Positions 35,480 to 45,500 of a DNA stretch of 64,000 nucleotides are shown piece after piece. Each line of letters starts with the position of its first letter. Position 1 is the stretch's first letter. Below the pieces are notes generated by a model. That model was not told the origin of the DNA. It was given only the letters and a program-made list of their open reading frames with translations, and did not search any database. Location of the stretch: positions 29,910,147 to 29,974,146 of the forward strand of contig CM034243.1 of assembly GCA_019916065.1 (NCBI GenBank), in the 5' to 3' direction. The translations under genes and the position numbers were made by a program. This stretch comes from Vitellaria paradoxa. Its lineage: Eukaryota; Streptophyta; Magnoliopsida; Ericales; Sapotaceae.

Positions 35480-35513
35480 TATTCAAATCAACACAGACAA
35501 TATTATCAAATTC

Positions 35514-36043
35514 CTGCAAAAACCCAAATTCGATAGTAATTAACACCCCCCCCCCCCCAAAAAAAAAAGAAGAGCCAGAAATAAAATGTGAGGGAATCAA
35601 ATAATGCAGTAAATCAGCCCGAGGTGAAGCAGCACAAGCAAAGACAGAAACTTTCAGGGAAAATGTAGAAAGGGAAATAAGTAGAATTAAATTCTGTTTT
35701 GCTGCTAGTGAGAACAAGCACCTAAAAAGGGGGTAGAAAAGGCATCGAGATTTCGAGTTTTTGAAAATTTTCAGGGGCCGTGAAAAACTCCAGATCCTTT
35801 TCAACCGAGTTCCTTACAAAAAGATATCTGTCAAGTTGGGTTCATCTTAGTCAGGATTCAAAACAAAACAAATCAAAGCAAAAGATTCGATTATTCTTAG
35901 ATTTCTCTTATTGTTCAACATTTTCTCATCTTCCAAACAAAGCAAAAAGGGGAGAATGCATCCAAATTGCACGATTATACGTGATATGGTTCCGTATATA
36001 TCACATACACAGAGAGATAGAGAGAGTAAAGAGAGGCAAGTAC
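35514..36043 (-). other. TWD1 5'-UTR intron
   Basis: Donor GGCTCAG/GTACTT at 36044/36043 and acceptor TTTTTGCAG ending at 35514 define a 530-bp intron upstream of the TWD1 start. The first leader exon lies around 36044-36110. A short poly-C/poly-A stretch sits inside the intron near 35546-35570. No ATG occurs in the predicted spliced leader. Confidence 0.6.
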
Positions 36044-36116
36044 CTGAGCCTTGAGCGTGCTTTCTTTCCTGAATGTTGTAGGGAGACCGTTTTGCTCTGA
36101 TCAACGAAGATTCTAG

Positions 36117-36132
36117 AGAGAGAGAGAGAGAT
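36117..36132 (-). promoter_or_regulatory. CT-rich leader/Y-patch near TWD1 transcription start
   Basis: On the TWD1 sense strand this is a CTCTCTCTCTCT stretch right before the predicted first leader exon, with a TTTATATT motif about 10 bp further upstream. Pyrimidine-rich patches are common in plant core promoters. Start site not determined. Confidence 0.35.
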
Positions 36133-38014
36133 TTTGGAATATAAATGAATGTATATGTACACGAATATATGCGTATGACATATTACCGGTAGCATACATT
36201 GGCGGATGAAACAAGAAAATAGTCAACTACAAACGTTCTGTTGGGCACCTCATATTTCAATTTCTAGTTATTAATAAAATTCTTTCTAACATTTGTAGGA
36301 AATGCTATGCAATCCCCGATTATTAATCAGAAATCTATAACAACCGTTGATGAGCCAGTTGTTCTCCGTCGAAGGGGGAGGGGGAGACTCAGGTTAAAGT
36401 TTGGGGAAGGTCCAGAGAGGAGAAAGTAATCGCACCTTTTACAAGTATCATGTTAATATTTATTATGTAAATTATAAGGTTGCATTGTGCATGTCAGTCA
36501 TTTTTTAAATAATCACCTATTAAAATAAATTTTTATTATAAAAATACACATTTTGTAACATTTTTTATTAAAAATTCTTATACAAAAAACTTTTTTTTAA
36601 AATATAATATTACTAACAATAACTTGTGTTTACGGTATTTTAAACAAAATTAGTATTAAATTTCTTATATAGTTGAAATTTTGAACAAAAAGTTTAAATC
36701 GAAAAAATTATAATAATTCATAAATTTTAATTTTTTTTTAAATTTCAGACCCTAATAGTTATTATATGTGTTTTAGTATCTCTCTACAATTAATTTTTAA
36801 TAAGTACCATAAAAAACATAAATTACGGTATTTTAATTTGAAAACTTCAACTTTCTAAATATCATAATTGAGTGAAATTTGAGTTGACAGTTTTGGTTTT
36901 CATATAATCTCCACTCTTGAAATATGGTAAGATAAATGATAATGGAGTTCACGAAAATAAGAATTGAGTGAAAAGTTAAAAGTATAAAAATAATATCAAT
37001 CCTTGAATAAAAGAAAAAAATAATTTTTAACCATCAAATCTTAAAGAAAAAAAAAAAAACTTAATTACTCTTGATAGGTTGCTTGAATTTTATATTAAAA
37101 AATTAACAAAGATAGCCAAACCTTCCGGTAAAAAAAAAATGAACTAAGTTTGAGATGGTCAAATCTCAAAATGTGAGTGTACAAAAAAATCGAAAAACCA
37201 ATCCGATTCAATGTGAGATTGGTAATTCAGTTTAATTCAGTTTCAACGAACATGGTTTGGTGGTTTATTTTAAAAATAATAAAACGGAATTTCAATTAGT
37301 TTTTAGTTAGCAAGATTTTATAGCCAAACTCATCTAGATGACTGATTCTCCCAAGATAAACACCTAAAATATGTATACAATCTAATCCACACTGCCCTTC
37401 ATTAAATCTCATTTCCTTTCCTGTTGTTCCCCCTTATTTGTTTGAACTCAAAATGTTCTATGATTTTCTGAAAACTTAATTCATGCATTAAAAAGATAAA
37501 AGGGCAGCACTGATGACTATTGTAATAATAATTTGTAATTTCTTGTATAGCAGTAACTTATTGAAAATCACTCGACTTTCACTCGAAATTAATGTTCAAT
37601 AATTATGAATGGTAAAAATTGTTAAACCTCTCATTACCCGTAAAACGTTTTCGTTAATGAGAGGCATGGAGGGTAAAGATTAAGGTTTAAGATTACCAGA
37701 GAATCTTTTGCTCAATTGAGTATACTTTACTATAATTAATTCCTCCACATCTAGTAATTTTTCAACGTGGATGCACATATATTGAGAGGCAATTTCAAGT
37801 TTGCGCCTGCCATTCCAAAACTTAGAAAATTGATTGAGTTTTTTTTTTTTTTTTTTGGTATGTTTAGAGTTGGGAGTTTATTGTAGTTAACTCAATTCTA
37901 AAATCAAGCATTAGTTCGATTAATTGTCAATTTAGTTTAAAGATCAATTTTATCTATCTTTTAATTTTTTAAAAGCAATTATTCCCAAGTTGGAGCCAAA
38001 ATTGCTTGAGTTGT

Positions 38015-38135
<121 letters not shown>

Positions 38136-38434
38136 CTAAGAATACAATAACACTTATTTAGGAAAATAAGATCAATTTCAACTTATTTTCCAAACTATTG
38201 ACATGCTAAAAAATGCATTTTTAGGGTGCCACTTCAATTAATTTGTTTTTTTAGATATACATTGAAAACGTGGGTTTAAAATTACAATTTTATTGGAATA
38301 CAATTTTTAATAGAAAACTTCCTTTTCATCCAGCAATCTCAATTCATCACCAGATATAAACAATTCCAACATACACCAACAACAAATCTACAAATATAAC
38401 ATCAACAAATAAAGTTAAGAAATCCAATGAAGAA

Positions 38435-38697
38435 GCCCCGAAATGGGTAGTCGAGTTGGTTCGGATCACGAGCTGAAGGGCCTGGGACCAATAGGTCCCG
38501 GGTTCGACTCCTCTTGGGGGCAGTCCTTCCTCTAATTGTGGAGGGCCATCTAACAGCCTTTCTTGACTGAGCCGGTCAACCAGGGCTTGCCTAGGTTGGT
38601 TTACCTCCTCGTGGTTCTTTGTTGGTTAGAGTCACGGGACGGGTTTCACCCAGTGCACACCTATGGGTAGCGGCTGCGAACTTTTCTCCAACCCCAG
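38435..38697 (+). mobile_element. tRNA-derived SINE, 263 bp, with perfect 18-bp target duplication
   Basis: The head contains a box-A-like GTAGTCGAGTTGGTTCGGATC and a strong box B, GGGTTCGACTCC, at about 38505, in a GC-rich body unlike the flanks. The body continues through GGGCTTGCCTAGGTTGG and CACCTATGGGTAGCGGCTGC. Perfect 18-bp direct repeats AAGAAATCCAATGAAGAA lie at 38417-38434 and 38698-38715. The identical duplication suggests a recent insertion. The tail lacks a clear poly-A or poly-T run, so the family is not named. Confidence 0.85.
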
Positions 38698-39034
38698 AAG
38701 AAATCCAATGAAGAAAAACAAGAATTTCTTTCCATAATATAACATAGTACAGGAATGGAGCTAATGGATATATTTGATACTTGGTTAGGTGGCTATCATG
38801 GGACCTAATTTGGTCCATTGGTATAGATATGGTAGTGGGTTTACAACCCATCCTGCCATGAGATATAGTAGAAAAGTTGCTAAGAGATTGTAAAGGTAGC
38901 GTTTGGAGTGGTAAAAAACAAGAAAAAAAAAAAAGATAAAACAAGATAATACATGATTTTGAATTAATTGTGGCTTTTGATATTTTTTTTTAAATCGCGT
39001 TTTTTGGATATAAAAAATAAAAAATTATTAGAAT

Positions 39035-39480
39035 GGTTTCCAAATTCGCTCTAACGGATTAAAAAAATGCCCATTCATTACTCTTCTCTCTCTCTCTTTT
39101 TCCAATCCGCAATTTTTGAAGATGAACAATGGTAATCTGCTAGAATGATTTTCCCAAATTTGTTTTAATAGATTCAAAAAATCTCCAGATAATAATTCTT
39201 TTCTCTCTCCAAATCTTATCTTTTTGAGATGAACTTAGAACAGTTTTCCCAAATCCATTCTAAGGAATTCAAAAATCCTTAAATAATAGTTCTTCTCACT
39301 CTTTCTCTCTCCAGATCTTATCTTTTTTAGATGAACTGAGTTAAAACGATTTTCTCAAATCTATTCTAATAGATTCAAAAAATTCCCAAATAATTTTCAA
39401 ATTGCGTTTTTTGGAGATAAACAGTGGTAATCCGTTAGAGCGATTTTCTTAAATCCATTCTAACGAGCAAACCATTCTAA
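39035..39480 (+). repeat. Diverged ~100-bp tandem repeat, about four copies
   Basis: The pattern TTTTCCCAAATC(C/T)ATTCTAA then GATTCAAAAAATC, a CT-rich stretch and TCTTATCTTTTTGAGATGAAC recurs at intervals of about 95-105 bp. ATTCAAAAA occurs near 39172, 39268 and 39373. Copies have drifted considerably. Non-coding. Confidence 0.55.
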
Positions 39481-39768
39481 CGGTTTCATGGACCCAGCCT
39501 AAAATAATATTCGTTTGAAAGCTTTCGATTCGAGAAACATGATTGTCGAAAAGAATTTTTGCACTTGGTTAAGCTCATTCTGGATTTTTTATTTTTTTAG
39601 CAAAATATTAAACTTATTTTAAATTAATAAAGGTGAGAATGTGTAAATATATAATAGAAAATTTTATTAATTTATAAAGGTTGTTGGAGATTTATTTTGT
39701 TTTATTTTGTTTGTTGGCACAATAAATGGTGCCAAAGTATATTATTTGGTACAGTTCGAATCCCCATT

Positions 39769-40053
39769 TGATACGATCCCACATTGGTTAGCAAGGACGG
39801 TTTTGGTATTATATATATAGGTTTAACAATTCTCCCTTTACGAGCTAGTTTTTTAGGTAGAGTTAAGTTAGGTTCATGTCATTTGGTATTAGAGCCAAAT
39901 CTCATCTGATCGGTGTATCTCACAGTACAGGTTCGATTCCCTACACAAGGAGATGTAGTTTGAAGGGATTAGGTCTGATGCAATCCCACATCGGTTAGCG
40001 AGGACTATCTTCAGTGTTATAAATATAAGTTTGGCAACTCTTCTTTTATGAGC
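39769..40053 (+). mobile_element. TRIM-like LTR relic with primer-binding site
   Basis: The first short LTR runs from TGATACGATCCCACATTGG (39769) to TTCATGTCA (39881). It is followed at once by TTTGGTATTAGAGCC, resembling the initiator-tRNA-Met primer-binding site (TGGTATCAGAGC) of plant LTR elements. A short interior with a tRNA-like GGTTCGATTCCC is followed by purine-rich GAAGGGATTAGG and the second LTR start TGATGCAATCCCACATCGG (39976). That LTR breaks off near 40053. Two ~113-bp LTRs with almost no interior fit a terminal-repeat retrotransposon in miniature. Confidence 0.65.
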
Positions 40054-40329
40054 TAACTTTACCTATATTTTAACTAATCCTTGTGACCCTAGAGTTAATG
40101 ATCCAATAACCTAAATTGATTCAAACTAATAACTATTTAAAAAATAAACCCAAAATCTTACGTAATGGTACCTTGTATAAAATGATCTTTTATGAGCTAA
40201 CTTTACCTATATTTTAACTAATCCTTGTGACCCTAGAGTTAATAATCCAATAACCTAAATTGATTCAAACTAATAACTATTTAAAAAATAAACCCAAAAT
40301 CTTACGTAATGGTACCTTGTATAAAATGA
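40042..40329. repeat. 144-bp tandem duplication (two copies)
   Basis: The block starting TCTTTTATGAGCTAAC at 40042 is repeated directly at 40186, with copies 40042-40185 and 40186-40329. I see only one difference (TTAATGATCC against TTAATAATCC). It begins inside the second TRIM LTR, so it arose after that insertion. Non-coding. Confidence 0.92.
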
Positions 40330-41962
40330 GCTGGGACCAGTATTGATCTTCATAAGATTATCACCGTAAATTTTATCGTATTGGGGGGATCATTATTACG
40401 TAATGAAAGCCAAATGTAAGAACGTTTCTAACTTAAACAAAATTAATTTAAATTAATTTTCAAATAAAGCATAATAGTGAATATTGTAAAACAAAATTTT
40501 TTAATGATGCAAAAATCAATTGTTCTATCAAATATCCGATTGTTTCTTTTTTTTTTTATTTGCATAAACAAGAAAAAAATGAACATCAAAAAAATATAAA
40601 AAAATGAACAATGAAATTAAGTCATTAACCACACCAAACAGCCTTCTTTTAATATGAAATTATTAAGCAAAGCACAAAACAAATGCAGCAGGCAAAACGT
40701 TTCTACTAGAAAATGGAATAAGAGCTCACCAGCAGTGCCTGATTAATTTACCTTGCTCCCGATGTTATGTTTGGATTAGTTAAAGAATTTATCTAAAAAA
40801 TAAAAGAAAAATAAAATTACTTACATATATTTTTATGATTAATCAAATGCATAATCAATTTTCCATAAATATTTATTAATAATATTTTATTCACTTTTCT
40901 CGTCTAACTCAACTTAAAAAATAAAAAAGAAAAAAAGAAATTAAATAGACTTAATTAAAGATCTTTAATATCATTTTGCTTGCCTGTATTTTTTTCTCTT
41001 TACCATTTTTTTAGACAGAAACTAAATTGCTAATTGTGCATTATGAAGTGGGAACAGTTTGAAACACCAACAAACTCCAATTTTCTTTTATTATTTTTAA
41101 TTTTTTCAACTGTTTTTTATAAAAAAAAAAACTCTAATTATCTCTAATTTTTATCAACTTTTTCAAATTTTTTCAAATTTTTACTAATTTTCTTTAATTT
41201 CTTCTAATTCTTTTTTTAACTTTTTCATATATGACACTGACAATATCAAGATAAAAATTACACAAAGTTCTTTTTTTTTTTTTTTTCTTTTTAACCCTTC
41301 AAACGCACAAGATAGTGCATTATACAAGACGAGTGGATGTAGGGTCCAGATTTGTCAGCCGAAGCATATGCTGTGCCATACTACTTTTCAAGGGAAAATA
41401 AGTAATATAAGCAATGCTTTTCTTGTTGAATTTCTCAATATTAATTTTGAACTTTACAAAACTCCCGTTAATTAGAATAATCAGTAGCGGATTCAAAAAT
41501 TTAAATGGGAGAAAATTAAGATAAAATTTTTCATATTTTGAGAAAATAAAGTGATAGATTTTTTTTTAATAATTTGAGGAGTCATTATGTTGTTTATTAA
41601 TACAAATACTCAAAACATTTAGGGATATATCAAAAATTTTGAAAAAATTTCCCCAACTAGCTAGGTCTCCATAATAAACAATAAATTACCAAGAAAGTGA
41701 AGAATATAATATGAGTTAATTAGGAAAATAATAAATGCACTCTTTCATTAATTAGTTTCCTTGTTCTGAATTACTCTTTTATAACAAAGATTAAAGCAGT
41801 GTAGGAAAACTAATGGAAAGTACAAATATTTCCTTCCTATATATTATTGTAATTAATACTTAATTTGAAATTAGCTATTTGAATCTAATAGGACAATTTA
41901 AAATGTATGATGAGTTATATTTATTCTAATGTATAAGAGTAATGTTTTTATTAGCCCAATAT

Positions 41963-41965
<3 letters not shown>

Positions 41966-41998
<33 letters not shown>
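41966..41998. repeat. (TA)n microsatellite
   Basis: About 33 bp of alternating TA about 550 bp upstream of CHX28. Similar AT tracts occur at 29352-29380, 34921-34940, 42890-42911 and 58109-58133. Confidence 0.9.
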
Positions 41999-42003
<5 letters not shown>

Positions 42004-42298
42004 AATAGTGACTCTATCAAATGACCTTTGTGTGAAGAGAGATTTATATCATTTAAAATGATATATTTATTAACTCCTATCATATCTTATCTTTGATCAT
42101 ATCTTGTCCGGTGTTTAGGTTTTATAGATAGAATTAAACATTTCTAATTAATTTATCTAATCCTGATTAAGGCAGTGATTTTGAGTAAAAAAAATAAAAT
42201 AAAATAAATATGACACATATGAGTATACAACTTGAGATGATTGCACTGATTTGGTTGTTTGAGATCCTTAATTGAAGGGCAAGTCCGTCCATGAGAAT

Positions 42299-42331
42299 TC
42301 TCTCTCTCTCCCTCTCCCTCCCTCCCCCCTA
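42299..42331 (+). promoter_or_regulatory. CT/C-rich patch upstream of CHX28
   Basis: A pyrimidine-only stretch (CTCTCTCTCC then CTCCCTCCCTCCCCCC) lies about 210 bp before the CHX28 start. It may belong to the core promoter or leader. Several ATG triplets lie between it and the start codon, so the true leader is uncertain. Confidence 0.25.
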
Positions 42332-42542
42332 ACTTGCATGCATATTTCCTTGTTCATCAATCTAAATCAATATGCAATATTTCTCACATATTATGCATCT
42401 GAACAATCATACGTACAAATTCCTTCGTACACATGATTTATAGCAAAAATTCAAAACATGTCTCACGGGTGATTGAAGAAATTAAGAGGAGAGCGGAAGG
42501 AAGATATATAGAACAAAGAAAGGAAGAAAGAAAGAACAAAAA

Positions 42543-45500
42543 ATGGGGTTCCTGGGAAATTCGTCAGCGCTGAATAACATAGGCATTGATTCAAAATGCA
42601 GGACTGTATTAGGCATGAACGTTGCAACCATAGCACTCTACGTGTTGGGTTTCTTCTTCACCGTCTTCTTATGCAACGCTCTGCACACCCTTTTGAGGCC
42701 TTTATCCCAGCCTCGCATTACCTCAGAATTCATTGTAAGTCCTTTTTCTCTCTCCACCTCATAGTTATTGGATCTCTAATGAGAATTAAGATGGTCTCTA
42801 TTTGTTATATACGCCCATGCAAAAACATTGAAAATAGTTTAAATTTATAATAATATCATTACCATCCATCTGTATAACACGCACACATGCATATATATAT
42901 ATATATATATATACACATATTCTCACAATTTTGTAAAACCCCAATCAAGCAAAACAAAAGATGACAACTTTTAAAAGATCCAATTTCATCATTTACATAT
43001 TATTTTTATGGTAGTTCAATTAATTTCCAAGCCCCATTCCTATGCATGGTATTAGATTCTTCAAACGGGTTTGGAAGAAACTACATATTTATATTTGTGA
43101 TACTCAAAATTTTTGATTAGTATGCAAGTGAAGTTTGTGAACACCCAATTAAAATATATATCAAATGAATTATCAATGCAGATTATTACAATCTAGCACC
43201 TTATAATTACCTTTTCATGTAATAAATCTGTGGTGTCCTGGTTGTTGAGTAAAGAGAGGTATAAATTAATGTAGTCATAAAAAAAATCTAATTTTTGTGC
43301 ATAATATGTGAAGGTGGACATATAGGTTATGTCTGGAGTTTCAAATTTTTTCAAAAAATTTCAAAGGACTTCAAAAATTTTTATTTTTCTTTCAATTAAA
43401 TTTTGTTACATGTTACTTTTTATAATAAGTTTTAATATTTTTTAAATTTTTTTAAAACTCGAAACGTCACCATAATCTGATCAGTTTGTTATATATATAA
43501 ATTTTTAAAAGCAATAATTAATATGTTAAAAGTTGAAAATATTTGCACTATTTCCTTAGTTTTCATCTATGAAGTGGGAGAAATTAAAATGAGCAGTGCA
43601 AATATTAACTCCGTTTGGTTTGTTATAAATCTTTGAAAATTTTTAAAAATTTCTAAAAGTTATTCACTTTTTATTTCATTACGAATTATAAATTCACAAC
43701 TTATTTCATTTATCTCACTTTTTATCATTTCAAACGCTCCATTAGTGAGCTATTTCAGTCTAAGAACTTTTAATTAATTCTAACATCTTCTTGGCAACTA
43801 TACTGTCTACAAATGTAGGTAGGGTTAATTCTTGCCAACATACCGCTGATACGCACCTCGATATTTAAGCGTCCGGACATAATCAAAACCCTAAATTACA
43901 TGGCTGATTTTGGTATGGTTTGCCATATGTTTGTCTTTGGCCTTGAAATAGATCACCACATTCTCCTTCACCCGCCAGCCGGCGAGTTCAAAGTGGCCTC
44001 CACCGGCATGCTTTGCACCTTCATCTTGGCTCTTGTCGTCACCCCATTTCTCTACGTCACCGACGTTTCAAACGCCAAATTCAACCTCTCCCTCTCCCTG
44101 ATTCTCTCCGGCACAGCCTCTCTCCTCCTAACGAGGCTCATCACCGACCTCAAAATTGGAAAATCTGACATCGGAAGGTTCGTGGTCTCCACCGGAGTAC
44201 AATCGGACCTCGTTTCCATCCTCTTACTCTCGGCGGGGTTCGTAATTTTCGATCCGATGAAGAGCTATGGAATTCGCGGCGTACTTCAAATCGCTAACAT
44301 GATCTCCACCTTAGTGATCGAAACCATTTTGGCGGCCAAGTTATCGCCTCTGATCATGAATTGGGTTAACGACGAGAATCCGGAGGGGAAGCCGATGAAG
44401 GGCTCGCACCTAATCCTCTCGGTGGCGTACGTGGTCATAGTGTGCGGTTGCGCGCCGGTGCTTGGCGGATTCAATTCGTCGTTGAGCGCGTTCTTGACGG
44501 GGCTTTTCATGCCTAGGGAAGGGAGGATATCGAAGATGATGATTAGCAAAGTGAACTACTTCTTGACGACGCTCTTCTATCCGTTGTTCTTCTCTTGGGT
44601 GGGGATTGAAGCCGATTTCAAGAAATTCGAAGCTGGCCATCTGGGGACGTGGTTGAGGTTGTTTGTGCTTTTTGTTATTGCGACCGCTGGGAAGGTCCTC
44701 GGAACAGTGGTCTCCGGGGTGATGTTAGGGTTTCATTGGCCGGAATCAGTTGCCATTGGACTGCTGCTCAATATAAAGGGCCATTATCACGTCTACTTGG
44801 CTCTCATTGCCGCGAAAGTAAGATTCATTTTTTTTTTTTTTTTGGTTATCTTATCCTTATTTGCTGCTCTATTGCGCATCGGTTGGTTTGAATTTATACT
44901 TAATTCAGGATTAAATTAATTTTTTTTAGTTTTTAAAAATTAAACCTAAAATTGGATTGACTTATATGGACCTGAAAATATCAATTTAAATGAGTTTAAT
45001 TTTCATGTTAGTTTAAATTGAGTTTGATCAGTTTAGTTTTGAATTGACAGTTTGATCAGTTTAGTTTTGGATTGACCGACTTATTCAATTTCTATTCATA
45101 AAAATTTAAATAAATAATATATTATATATTGGGAGCGTTTAGAGTTCTAAGTTTCACAAAAAAAAAAAAAAAAAAATAGTATAAATCTTTAAAAGTTACT
45201 CATTTTTATCTCACTATACGAATTATGAGAATATAATTTTTATTAACTTTAATTAACTTTTTGCTACACCAAACGCTCCCGTTATATATTACATTTTTTA
45301 GGTTGATTTTGAGTCTATTTTGATAAAGACCTAAACCAGTTGAACCCAGATGATTGGATTGATTTAGCGTTCGTTTGGGAAAATAAACTACTAGCTGAGT
45401 TATCAACTACTAACTTTTTAATTTTTTTGTAAAATGACCAAATTTACTCTTTTATATTTTAAACTTCTTTCAAATATTGAAAGGTTAAAAATATCAAATT

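Noticed and set aside
35451..35804. 117-aa minus-strand frame over TWD1 exon 1
   Set aside because: It runs across the predicted leader intron and exon 1 in a different frame, has no family resemblance and includes the C-run.
38440..38520. Functional tRNA gene
   Set aside because: Box A and box B are present, but no acceptor stem closes and the sequence is the head of a 263-bp SINE with target duplications. The same holds for tRNA-like heads near 12311, 14751, 33404, 56118 and 57411.
38591..38944. 117-aa minus-strand frame
   Set aside because: It is read through the SINE and its flank; no conserved domain, low-complexity Phe/Leu start.
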